A stretch of 64,000 bases of DNA from Vanessa cardui. Lineage: Eukaryota > Arthropoda > Insecta > Lepidoptera > Nymphalidae. Location of the stretch: contig NC_061140.1 in assembly GCF_905220365.1 (NCBI RefSeq), positions 5,706,501 through 5,770,500 of the forward strand. Direction: 5' to 3'. Positions 11,740 through 21,486 of this stretch are shown here, piece after piece (position 1 is the stretch's first letter; every line of letters begins with the position of its first letter). The translations under genes and the position numbers were made by a program. The notes under the pieces are model-generated. The model had not been told where the DNA came from. It saw only the letters and a list, made by a program, of their open reading frames with translations, and searched no databases.

Positions 11740-12388
11740 CTTACTTTAATTTAGTTAAGTAAAGTAAAAGCCTATAATAATTCCAGAGATGAAGTAAGCC
11801 CTTAAGGAAAATTTTGGAACTTTGACAGGTGACAGGTTTTCATTCGAAACGTGCATGTTCCCCAGCGATATTTTCTTTTGACAAATTAAGCATCCGAAAA
11901 TCCAGGGGCTGTTTTCATGGTTTCACCTCACAACCTTCTGTTATGATTAATGTCTTCCAACCACTGGGCCTTTTCGGCTTCAATAGTATATAAGGTATTA
12001 TTCTTAAATGAAGATACATTTAAGAATTAAAATTAATTATGTTTTCTTTTATTTTCATTTTACTTCCACTACGATTTGAGATCCCAGTAAAATTGAACAC
12101 CGTAATTGTGTAATCCCCCAGATAATCTCTTCATCAGGAAAGGAAGCTGAATTCCTCAGTAAATCGGAGACTATTTAAGACTATTTTACCCAGAAAAGAC
12201 AGCCATTACAAATTATACTGGAGTAGTAACTCAAATTTGGAAGACAAGATGTATCAACATATCAGCCAACAATTGCCGCAGCGTGCGATATAATTAAAAG
12301 AATATTTTAGGATTCCATTGCAGCTAAGCAGCTATAGTTCAAATTATCAGTACAAACTTGGAATATTTTGAAGAGAAGCCTTTGCTAT
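11740..12388. other. AT-rich DNA, no gene seen
   Basis: No supported feature. Confidence 0.4.
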
Positions 12389-12610
12389 TACGGTTTTTTT
12401 TGTGACTGGTTAAGACTCACACTTGATGGTAAGCAGTCACAACCATCTACAGACATTAGTACCGTAAGAAAATTTAATCATTTTTTGCACCACTGATGCG
12501 TAAGCAATCTGAGGAACTAAGCTTACTCATTTTTCAGACCACAACATAACAATATAAATTATTACTACTGGTGCCTACTTAGACGGACTTGCACAAAGCC
12601 TTATCTTAAG
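12389..12610 (-). repeat. Family B repeat, diverged
   Basis: The blocks CTTGATGGTAAGCAGTCAC, GTACCGTAAGAAA, GAGGAACTAAG, TACTCATTTTTCAGACC and GCACAAAGCCTTA occur in family B order. Its LINE-like tail begins at the T-run at about 12394. Confidence 0.6.
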
Positions 12611-12949
12611 CCAATAATTGGTTGATATAATTGAGACGATATTTTGTTTCGCATAGCAATGTTGATTGAGAACAAGACAAGAAACCTATCTCAGCGATAA
12701 GCCAATTGATAGATAAACATTCAACCCGCGTCCCAATAACAAAACTGTCACTCTATTACGGCGAACCATTACCGTCAATCCTTTTTTCATTCAAGTGCTT
12801 CTTTGATGTTATGTAACCCTGGTACCGATAATATTTCCAGTACAATTGTTTTATTTTTTAATAAATTGTTGTCATTGCCTTTAAAATAATAAAAGTCAAT
12901 AAAAAAATTCAAATATAATTTTATTTGACCATACCTGTATGCTATGTGA
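12611..12949. other. AT-rich DNA, no gene seen
   Basis: Nothing recognisable was found. Confidence 0.4.
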
Positions 12950-13240
12950 CCTGAGATGGCCCAGTGGTTAGGACGCGTGCATCTTAACCGATGAGTTCGG
13001 GTTCAAACCTAGGCAAGCACCACTATATATATGTGCTTATTTTGTGTTTATAAATCATCTCGTGCTCAGCGGTGAAGGAAAACATTGTGAGGAAACCTGC
13101 ATGTCTCTAATTTCATTGAAATTCAGCCACATGTGCATTCCACCAACCCGCATTGGAACAGCATGGTGGAATATGTTCCAAACCCTCTCCTCAATGGGAG
13201 AGGCGGCCTTAGCCCAGCAGCGAGAAATTTACAGGCTGTT
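12950..13240 (+). repeat. SINE A, subfamily 2
   Basis: Full-length copy: A box TGGCCCAGTGG at 12957-12967, B box GGTTCAAACCT at 13000-13010 (one base off consensus), then the subfamily 2 body including an ATATATATGTGCTT block. The tail is eroded and no TSD is readable. Frames running through it are SINE sequence, not genes. Confidence 0.85.
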
Positions 13241-13313
13241 AAATATTGAAAGGCTTTGTTTAAGCCTGTTATAGTAGATGCCATCCATTCATTGTATTTA
13301 ATTCCAATAAATT

Positions 13314-13499
13314 GCAATAGTATTGTTGTGTTCCAGTAGTCAGTATAACTACAGGTACAAGGGATTTTATTTCTTATGATTGTTGGCGAAATGGCGATAT
13401 TAGGAATGGTTAATTATTTCTTTCGGTCTAATGTCCTTGGGCTCTACACTTACCATCAGATGGAGCAATCGCCCTTATAAAGGTACGTTATAAAAAAAA
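13314..13499 (+). repeat. Family B repeat, plus strand, diverged
   Basis: ATTGTTGTGTTCC, CTACAGGTACAAGGG and TTACCATCAGATGG blocks lead to TATAAAAAAAAG, in family B order with the A-tail at 13491-13499. It lies 74 bp after a SINE A copy. Confidence 0.55.
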
Positions 13500-13885
13500 G
13501 CAACATAATTAATACAAGAATACATCTGAGAGTTTTCTTTGTACCTTTTTTTCTACGTTATCATAAAGGATTTTTTGGCACAAAGTTATACGAAGCGTAA
13601 GTCGTAAACCATATTTTTGCGCTGCCTGCTTTAGTACGGGAATATCGTAAGGCTTTCCTTAACGGTGACTTAAGATTTGGATTTTGTTTGAAAATATTAC
13701 GTTTCTAAATTCGTTTTCATTTTTACTAAAATCTTATATGGAACGTGTAAGAGAAAACGTAAATAAGTTGAAACATAAAACGTAGAAATATTATATTTTG
13801 TTATATTATATCTATTTGTTTCGAGATTAAAAATATATATCACAATTGTGAATTATATTAACGCGATCGTGATTTGTTTTCTTTT
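13500..13885. other. AT-rich flank of the LINE, no gene seen
   Basis: AT-rich host DNA. The open frame of the LINE extends upstream to an ATG at 13848, but the first dozen or so codons (M-N-Y-I-N-A-I-V-I-C) have flank-like composition and are probably not LINE sequence. Confidence 0.45.
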
Positions 13886-15572
13886 TGATTCATTGGCCCA
13901 TACCGCGAAAGAGAAAGCTGATCTTTTAGGCTCTCTCTTCGCTTCGAACTCGACTCTGGATGACCAAGGAAAGTCTCCACCGACAATTCCGCGGTGTGAT
14001 ACCACGATGCCGGAGGTTAAATTCCGGCAAAGTGCAGTTCGCAAAGCACTTCTTTCCTTGGATATTCATAAGTCGAGTGGACCTGATGGCATCCCTCCAA
14101 TCGTGCTACGGACATGTGCTCCCGAGTTGGCACCGGTCTTAACGCGTCTTTTCCGGCAATCCTACACATTAGGCGTCGTCCCGAACTCATGGAAGACAGC
14201 TTTGGTGCACCCGATCCCTAAAAAAGGCAACCGCTCAGATCCGTCCAATTATAGGATGGAGTCCCTTATTAACTGCCAGCTCCTGCGGTACCTAGAGGAG
14301 AATCAGCTGATTAGTGACCGCCAGTACGGTTTCCGTCGGGGTCGCTCAGCCGGTGATCTTCTAGTTTACCTTACTCACAGGTGGGCTGAAGCAGTTGAGA
14401 GCAAGGGGGAGGCATTAGCAGCCAGCTTGGACATAGCGAAGGCCTTCGATCGTGTATGGCACAAAGCGCTTCTTTCGAAGCTTCCTTCCTATGGGCTTCC
14501 CGGGAAATTATGCAATTGGATTACCAGCTTTTTGGCAGATCGGAGCATCAAGGTCGTTGTCGACGGTGCATGCTCTAACTTAAAATTCGTCAATGCTGGT
14601 GTTCCACAAGGCTGCGTCCTATCACCCACTCTGTTTCTTCTGCATATCAATGATTTGTTGCAAATCGGGAACATTCATTGCTATGCAGACGACAGTACCG
14701 TTGACACCTTATACACCGGCCGCGCTAATATTTCTCGGGAAAACGTCGAAGAGAACCGGATCAAACTTGTATCTGAAATCGAATCTTCGTTAAACGAAGT
14801 CTCGAATTGGGGCCGACTAAATCTAGTCCATTTCAACCCCAAAAAGACGCAAGTTTGCGCGTTAACCGCTAAAAAAACACCATTTGTCGTATCTCCACAA
14901 TTTGAGAACATTCCGATAGCCGCTACAGGTAGTATCGGAATACTTGGCGTTGATATTTCGAGCCTCGTTCAGTTCCGCGGTCAATTGGAAGGCAAAGCCA
15001 AATTGGCTTCAAAAAAGCGGGGTGTGCTCAGCAAGGCGAGACAGTATTTCACGTCGGCCCATCGCCTAAAACTTTACAAGGCGCAAATTCGGCCTCACAT
15101 GGAGTACTGCTCTCACCTCTGGGCGGGTGCTCCCCAGTACCAGCTCCTTCCATTTGACCGCATCCAACGTAGAGCGGCCCGAGTTATCGACGATCAAGCC
15201 CTTTCCGATCTCCTTGATCCTTTGGCTTTGCGTAGAGATGTTGGATCACTCTGCATCTTCTACCGAATTTTTCACGGGGAATGTTCCGAGGAATTGTTCG
15301 GATTAATCCCGGCTGCTGAATTTCACCTTCGGACATCTCGCCAAAACTCTAAGTTTCACCCGCACCACCTTGATGTCCGAAAATCCACAACAGCGCGATT
15401 TCTCAGACATTTTCTGCCTCGCACAACTACTTTGTGGAACCAGCTTTCACCGGCGGTTTTTCCGAACCGATACGACATGGGAACCTTCAAGAAAAGAGCG
15501 TACTCCTTTCTTAAAGGCCGGCAACGCACCTGCAAGCCCCCTGGTGTTGCAGATGTCCATGGGCGGTGGTAG
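13848..15572 (+). CDS. LINE reverse transcriptase (ORF2 C-terminal part), with an internal deletion
   Basis: A 574-codon frame ending at TAG 15570-15572. It encodes the reverse transcriptase that copies LINE RNA into a nicked chromosomal target. Visible motifs: K-S-S-G-P-D-G at about residues 75-81; P-I-P-K-K-G at 122-127; N-Y-R at 134-136; Y-G-F-R at 160-163; motif A S-L-D-I-A-K-A-F-D at 193-201; G-V-P-Q-G at 251-255; and catalytic Y-A-D-D at 279-282 (14682-14693). The C-terminal part includes R-R-A-A-R-V-I and has no RNase H domain. Right after N-Y-R (14255/14256) the sequence jumps to M-E-S-L-I-N-C; relatives normally have about ten more residues there (P-I-x-L and onwards), so an in-frame deletion is inferred. 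With the endonuclease also missing, this copy is unlikely to move by itself. The ATG start is formal, because the true ORF2 began upstream of the truncation. Confidence 0.85.
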   Translation: MNYINAIVICFLFDSLAHTAKEKADLLGSLFASNSTLDDQGKSPPTIPRCDTTMPEVKFRQSAVRKALLSLDIHKSSGPDGIPPIVLRTCAPELAPVLTRLFRQSYTLGVVPNSWKTALVHPIPKKGNRSDPSNYRMESLINCQLLRYLEENQLISDRQYGFRRGRSAGDLLVYLTHRWAEAVESKGEALAASLDIAKAFDRVWHKALLSKLPSYGLPGKLCNWITSFLADRSIKVVVDGACSNLKFVNAGVPQGCVLSPTLFLLHINDLLQIGNIHCYADDSTVDTLYTGRANISRENVEENRIKLVSEIESSLNEVSNWGRLNLVHFNPKKTQVCALTAKKTPFVVSPQFENIPIAATGSIGILGVDISSLVQFRGQLEGKAKLASKKRGVLSKARQYFTSAHRLKLYKAQIRPHMEYCSHLWAGAPQYQLLPFDRIQRRAARVIDDQALSDLLDPLALRRDVGSLCIFYRIFHGECSEELFGLIPAAEFHLRTSRQNSKFHPHHLDVRKSTTARFLRHFLPRTTTLWNQLSPAVFPNRYDMGTFKKRAYSFLKGRQRTCKPPGVADVHGRW

Positions 15573-15616
15573 TCACTTTCCATCAGGTGAGCCTCCTGCT
15601 CGTTTGCCACCTATGC

Positions 15617-15647
<31 letters not shown>
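13886..15647 (+). mobile_element. 5'-truncated Jockey/CR1-type LINE with poly(A)
   Basis: A block of clearly higher GC content starts near 13886 and ends in 28 consecutive A's at 15620-15647. It carries the reverse transcriptase part of ORF2 and a short 3' UTR. ORF1 and the endonuclease are absent, which fits 5' truncation during target-primed reverse transcription. I could not find a convincing target-site duplication, so the 5' boundary is set by composition and by where conserved protein sequence starts. The frame is open throughout, so the insertion is fairly recent or was copied from an active relative. The clade within Jockey/CR1 is uncertain. Confidence 0.85.
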
Positions 15648-15928
15648 CGTATGAAATCGAAATAATAAATTGTCATTTTTATGTAACAATCGCATTTAAA
15701 TGAATTTATTTTTTATTATCTTTTATTTTATTATCCTGTATTATGGTCGCTACCAACTTGAAGGCTAAGTTAGTATACAAACACCATCCGAAATTGTTTC
15801 CTTTTATTTGTACAAACACAAATAATTTCATTCGATATTTTACTTTGCCTCTAAGTTTCTAATCTTTGAGATGTTGGATTATTATAGTAATTAAATTGCA
15901 TCTATAGTCGAAGTAATTGAAGACGTTT
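15648..15928. other. AT-rich DNA after the LINE
   Basis: No gene and no clear copy of the LINE's upstream flank. Confidence 0.4.
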
Positions 15929-16065
15929 TAAACCAGTGGTTAAAAGCGGTGAATTTTAACACATGATTCCAGGTTCAAATCCACGTAAGTATCACTAAAT
16001 TTATTTATAAAATCTACCCTATTTTCGGCGGTAAATGAAATATTTGCCTCATATTTCATGTATTC
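15929..16065 (+). repeat. Degenerate SINE A, 5' half
   Basis: ACCAGTGGTTAAAA, GGTTCAAATCC (B box) and GGCGGTAAATGAAATATTTG occur in SINE A order but are strongly diverged. The 3' half is missing. Confidence 0.5.
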
Positions 16066-16604
16066 TCTATTCCAATCATAAGAGAAAAGCCAAATAAACA
16101 ATATCTGACGGCAAATTGACGCGTTACCATTGATCGATAGCTTGATTAATCTATGATATTTACTATGGATTTGCGAAGAAATAGCCTTTTGAACGATGCC
16201 GAAACTTTTATTGAAATTCTGGAAGTAAAATGATATAAGTAGTTAGAGGTAACTGTATTATATTGTAAATAAAGATATATAAATCATAAACTCTTACTTG
16301 TGTCAATGTAGCTGAGTTAATCGCATGAAATAGGTTAATCTAAGGTTTTTTTCATCTTCATTCCTACTTCAATTAGATTGGACTATAGCCTATACTACAG
16401 CCTATTTCTATGCCAGTACCAATTCACATTGTTTACCCATATCGTAGCAACTTTGAGGATTAAGCTCCAAATCTGTCCTCAAAAGAATAACGAGGCTATG
16501 GTTCTGAATTTAATTAAAAGTGTATAATTGAAATTTAAAAATAATACATATATATTATGCGCCCCGCGTCCCGTACCCCTAAAATGTTTAAGTTGATAAT
16601 GTCA
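16066..16604. other. AT-rich DNA, no gene seen
   Basis: Nothing recognisable was found. Confidence 0.4.
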
Positions 16605-16823
16605 TTGCGTGGCTACAAGGGAGACAGCTGAAAATCAGCAGAGGGATAAAAATATCTCATAGCCTGAGCTGTCTCCTTTTGACTGCACACAAGTTTTATA
16701 TTAATTATATATTTTTTAATATTATTTCTTTCTTTGTCTATGTTGTTTTTATATCCATTTTTTGTATATATATATTTTTCTTTATATGTGTGTATGTTAA
16801 TAAATGTTTTTTCTTTCTTTCTA
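16605..16823 (+). repeat. Putative LINE 3' end with hairpin and TTTC-type tail
   Basis: GGAGACAGCT at 16620-16629 pairs perfectly with AGCTGTCTCC at 16667-16676. After about 110 bp of T-rich sequence the block ends in AATAAATG and a short run of TTTC units (16806-16822). A 3' hairpin followed by a simple tail is typical of LINE 3' UTRs. The family is not identified. Confidence 0.35.
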
Positions 16824-17221
16824 ATTATTAACTTATTACAGCTATAAATAGTAGGAACAAAATGTACCGTGTGCTAACATGTGTTCTAAAATGTTGCCGA
16901 GCAGAGTTTATATAATCCAATAGGGCACTCAACAAGTCGTTTCGTCCCCGTCTCGTGCACAACATTTATTGAATTTCACGCCTCAGTCTACCCGACGCTT
17001 CGTGAACCGAATTAATATTAGTTTTTTTAAATGCTTCTAACGACTGGGGCAATTATCTTACTCTTTCGCTTCGTAGCTTTCTTATATTTATATATTATGT
17101 ATATGTATGACGTTTGAAATATGAGATTTGAATTGTTGATTTATATAATTGCTTTGAATTCTAATTTAAAAACAATAGTTCGTATAATAGATAATACCCA
17201 TAAAATAAATTTGTTAATTTT

Positions 17222-17475
17222 TTAGTACTGGGTTAATGCCTCTTCCTTTGGGGGGAAGGTATTAGCTTTTTCTGCTCTGCTCCTGCGCCTTTTCTTTTTG
17301 GTGAATACACATATACCAAATTTTTTACGAAGACGTATTATACATATTAGTGTCTTCATCGCCAAGTCCGAAATGAATTATAAACACACTAAAACTAAGT
17401 GGTGCTTTTCTAGAATTGAACCCGTAACCATCGGTTAAGATGTGCGCGTTCTAATTACTAGGTCTCTCGGCTGTG
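17222..17475 (-). repeat. Degenerate SINE A, minus strand
   Basis: TGGGTTAATGCCTC at the 3' end, ATTGAACCCGTAACCATCGG (reverse B box region) and TAAGATGTGCGCGTTCTAA are in SINE A order. Several indels are present and no TSD is visible. Confidence 0.6.
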
Positions 17476-17629
17476 GCAGCTTAATAAGCTGCTAAACTTA
17501 AGCTAAGCTGAAAATAAAGCTAATAAACATGTAATGTTTAAATTTTAGTTTTATCTCGGCTACAAGTTAAAGTGTTCCTCTAAATCTAATCAAATGAAAT
17601 ATATTATCAAAAGTATTAGGTAAATCATT

Positions 17630-17750
17630 TCTTAGTGTAGCAGGCATTGCAACTGGTTTGGGTTCGATCCTCGGTCATAACAAATACAGTTAATGTTATA
17701 TCGAGCAAAAGTTTAAGTATCAGCTGTATTCGTATGTATTTTCACAGTTC
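17630..17750 (+). repeat. tRNA-like SINE head, family unclear
   Basis: GGGTTCGATCCTCGGTC at 17660-17676 is a textbook B box context. The A box side is eroded and there is no clear tail. It is not SINE A. Confidence 0.3.
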
Positions 17751-18304
17751 AGGTAAACATAGTAGGGGAATTCCCGACGAATGGAAATCGCTTGTCTGTT
17801 TTTTATACCTACTACGATGAAGAACTAAGTTTCAAAGAACTCTGTAAATCATTTTTTTTTAAATTATATATCTTGGAAGTCAGTAATTGAGTTTTTATTA
17901 GATTGAAGATAGGTTTGTTAAAAGATAAAATAAAATGCGAAGTTTTAAATTATTTTGACAAATATTTAGTCGTAAAACTTTTGTTGAATAAATTTAACCG
18001 TTACGGAATGAAATTAAAATTCCGTCTCGTCCTAAAAGTTTGTGGTCGTGGTATGGCTAAATTTAATATTGAACCATCTAATTTTAGCGACATTTGGGAA
18101 TTTCAATGTGCTGCGGTTTGTAACCTAAAAGCATATAATTAAACTAGTTTGACGATTGGATTACACTTGCATTTCCGTATTTAATTTATTCTTTAAATAG
18201 CAATTCTTAATGTTTATATTTTAAAAATCGAATATTTTTTTTGTTTATTGTTCTGTGTAATCAACAACCACAAACACAAAATACTCAGCAGCCGCATTTA
18301 ATCA
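17751..18304. other. AT-rich DNA, no gene seen
   Basis: No supported feature; frames here are short and AT-driven. Confidence 0.4.
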
Positions 18305-18316
18305 TTGTTGGAACTT

Positions 18317-18596
18317 TCGAGCCGAGTGGTTAGAACGCGTGCATCTTAACCAATGGTTGCGGGTTCCAACCCAGGCAAGCACCACTTAATTTGTCTTTAT
18401 ACTTCATCTCGTGCTCGGTGGTGAATGAAACATCATGAGGAAACCTACATGTGTCTAATTTCATAGAAAATCTTCCACATGTATATTCCACCAAACCGCA
18501 TTGGAACAGCGTGCTGGAATATGTTCCAAACATTATCCTCAAAGGGAGAGGAGACCGTAGCCCAGCTGTGGGAAATTGACTGGCTGGCTGTTGTTA
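18317..18596 (+). repeat. SINE A with TSD
   Basis: The head is slightly shortened (starts near GAGCCGAGTGG). The B box is GGTTCCAACCC, the body mixes diagnostic bases of both subfamilies, and the tail is TTGTT. The 12-bp TSD TTGT[T/A]GGAACTT lies at 18305-18316 and 18597-18608 with one difference. Confidence 0.85.
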
Positions 18597-18608
18597 TTGT
18601 AGGAACTT

Positions 18609-19765
18609 AAAATTTAAAAGAAACTAATTCAAAAATATCTTTTAAAATAATCTTTCATAAATTTAATAATCATTTTTAAATATTACATTAGTGCAGCCCT
18701 GACTTCTGAACTTGTACTGAAATTGGATTCATCATTATTACCAGCATGTAAGCTCAACCATAATAAAAGTTGGTACATAATTAAATGGATGTCTCTGTCT
18801 GTGCTGGCGTTAAGTGAAACTCTCTTAATGGATTTTAATTAATTTCGGTACAATGATAACTTCAAGCACACAAACTTTTAGTATATTTACATTGATCTAG
18901 CAGAATAATCTTGACAACTACATTAGTAAAAGTCCTATAACAGGATACCGCAGTATAGAAAAAGAGAAATTATTATAGAAAATTATAGAAAAAAGAATTA
19001 TATTATATTTATGATTTTATATAATTATTATATTTATGAATTTTTCTTTTGTACAGGAAAACGTCTTGGGAAAACTGTATTGCGTGGAATGAAAATTGTC
19101 AGACTTATTATATATTATTATATTTTTTTTATATATAACCCAGTTTTATTTATGTTTGGTAACATTATATTAAACTTTTTTTGTAATTTTTCATCTGTGG
19201 AATCAAATGAGATACGGCTCACTTCTCGTATCAAATTAAAATCAACTTTGTTTAAGTAGACTTGTAAGTTCTTGTTTAAACGTAAACGTAACGTAAACCA
19301 TCTCATGTACAAATGACTGCTCAAACTTCGTAGAACATCAAAGATAAACATTCTCAGCTCAAAGGAAACTTTTAATTTACAAATTCTGTTGATCTCTAAT
19401 ACAGTAATTTATCTAATGTACGGAAAAATATTAACCGTCCAACTTTTATAGCTGGAACCGCTGAAATAAAGTAAGCACGAGTTACGACCGTCTTAAATTT
19501 AAAGAATAATCGTGTTTCCAGCACATAAATAAATCCGGCACTTGGGCTGAGATTGCGTGCTCACTAACTCGTTTAAAAACGACTTCACCCTCGTAAAGGT
19601 GAGTGAGTGCCTCGGAGATCTTTAATATAAAGTATGTCGATTTTGATTATGTTTTTTTATTACATAATATCTTAATATTTTGACGAATAACCTTGGAAAG
19701 AGATCCTATTGCGCACAACGTACCAGCTATTCGTAACAATTTGAATCAAGTTGTATTTATTTTTG
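18609..19765. other. AT-rich DNA, no gene seen
   Basis: Very AT-rich; chance frames on both strands at 19.0-19.35 kb overlap each other and lack coding character. Confidence 0.4.
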
Positions 19766-20040
19766 TACTAGCGACCCGCCTACCTTGCACGGGTGCAATA
19801 CTGATAATAAATATACTACAGAATTTATTTATTTATGGCATCACATTACAAACTTCTAAAATCATTTCTATGTTTATTTACTGTATTTTCCATGTGTTAT
19901 ATACAAAAACCTTTCAATCTGTCTATTAAAAAAAACCGCATCAAAATCCGTTGCGTAGTTTTAAAGATTTAAGCATACATAGGGATATACAGACAGAGAC
20001 AGCGACTTTGTTTTACATACTATGTAGTTATGTAGTAAAT
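19766..20040 (+). repeat. Family E repeat (RTE-tail-like)
   Basis: The head CTAGCGACCCGCCTACCTTG is followed by GGGTGCAATACTGAT. The 3' part has AAAAAAAACCGCATCAAAATC, TTAAAGATTTAAGCATACAT and a CAGACAGAGACAGCGACTTTG block. The same order recurs at 47290, 51992, 53853(-) and 61516(-). Confidence 0.7.
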
Positions 20041-20321
20041 TATATACATATAAAGCCGTTAATGCTGGACCAGTCATTTATACCTGCTAACGTTTAGTGG
20101 AATGAAACGAAACAGCCGCCGTCATTTTCATATAAAAGAACTTGAAAGGGCGACGCCGGTTCACCTTTATTATTGCTTTTGTTAGTAAGTCACCTTTTGT
20201 CGGTTTCCGAGATTTAATAAGTTATATAACTTATAAGTATAGGATAAATTAATTGTGTTTTGTATTAAACGTGTCGTGTCAATGACCTCATTTATACTGT
20301 TACGACTGTAAGATTTATATT

Positions 20322-20525
20322 GTACTAGTACTTGTCCGCGTCTTCGGTTACGTTTTAGGTTGTCACGTGTTAAGCAAAAAAGTAGCCTGTCATTGTCATT
20401 GTCATGTCATTTTGTGAAGTTCAAGTTTGCTTAATACCAAATTTCATCAAACTCGGTTCAGCAGTTTTGTAGTGAAAGAGTGACGGACAAACAGTTACTC
20501 TTACATTTATAACATTAATATAGAT
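20322..20525 (+). repeat. Family F repeat (RTE-tail-like)
   Basis: CTTGTCCGCGTCTTCGG head, AAAAAAGTAGCCTGT, ACCAAATTTCATCAAACTCG, AGTGAAAGAGTGACGGAC and a TTATAACATTAATATAGATT end. A short CATTGT microsatellite-like expansion (20393-20415) interrupts it. Confidence 0.7.
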
Positions 20526-20567
20526 TCTAAATGTATTTACATTAACGAAGTAATGTTTTCATTTAAT

Positions 20568-20943
20568 AATAAATTTTTATAAATAAAAAAAAACCGCCTT
20601 CAAAAATTAACTAAAAAGAAAAAAATAATCAGTTACATCCATATCCAATTTACGATTTTTTAATCACCTCTCAAAGTCGGTGCCAACATTGCTATATATG
20701 CATATAGGTACATAATACATACATACAAAAACTAAATCTATTTATTGTATAGATGACACCATTAGACAAACCTTACTATCGATACAAATTAAATGATTTC
20801 AATATAGGAATTTATTTACTTTGTTGGCACCGCCTTCAAAAGGTGATTAAAAAATCGTAAATTGGATATGGATGTAACTGATTATTTTTTTCTTTTTAGT
20901 TAATTTTTGAAGGCGGTTTTTTTTTATTTATAAAAATTTATTT
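20568..20943. mobile_element. Fold-back element with ~120-bp inverted arms
   Basis: Arms 20568-20688 and 20822-20943 are almost perfect reverse complements, with an AT-rich spacer of 133 bp. Both ends contain AAACCGCCTTCAAAAATTAA-type sequence. There is no coding capacity. The structure fits a non-autonomous DNA transposon (foldback or MITE). I could not read a confident target-site duplication. Confidence 0.7.
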
Positions 20944-21001
20944 ACTGCTTTTCAGTGTTGTTTTGTTATTTATAATTACAATTGGTAATGTTTGTCATTC
21001 A

Positions 21002-21486
21002 CTTTAATGCCGTTAATCATTGAGGAGTTCTCCTGGTAGTCCACCAGTCCACATCAGCTAGACTTCATCATAGGCATGTTTACTAACATCAATTGCTTGA
21101 CGACTATCTTAAAGAAATAGAACTAAGCCCGTAAAATAGTTACTAATAGGTTCTGATTACTAGTTGTGGTCTTCATCATCAGTTCCACTTCATCAAATGT
21201 CACTTTTCGTGAGCATATGACCAAGGCACTTTGAATAAAACCGAAATCACTATAGGTGTGGCTATAAAATTTGAGGAGTTACCTCGATTTCTCCAGGATC
21301 CCATCATCAGATCCTGATCTCCTGACAATGGGACCACCTGTAAAACATGCCCTTTCAAACAAAAAAAGAATTGTCAAAATCGGCCTAGCCATCTTCGAGT
21401 AATTCGGTAACATACATAAAAAATAAAAAAAAAAAAAAAAAGGCCCCGACGAATTGAGAACCTCCTCCTTTTTTTGAAGTCGGTTA
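21002..21486. repeat. Interspersed repeat with CCGACTTC terminus
   Basis: The block running to GAAGTCGGTTAAAG, with an A-run at 21428-21443 and the phrase CCCCGACGAATTGAG, is an arrangement I recall as common in moth and butterfly genomes. Its class is unknown to me. The end motif resembles the ends of the fold-back element just upstream. Confidence 0.4.

Noticed and set aside
13044..13317. Open frames on both strands near 13.0-13.3 kb
   Set aside because: They lie in SINE A; the same protein-like strings recur in other SINE A copies, so they are repeat shadows.
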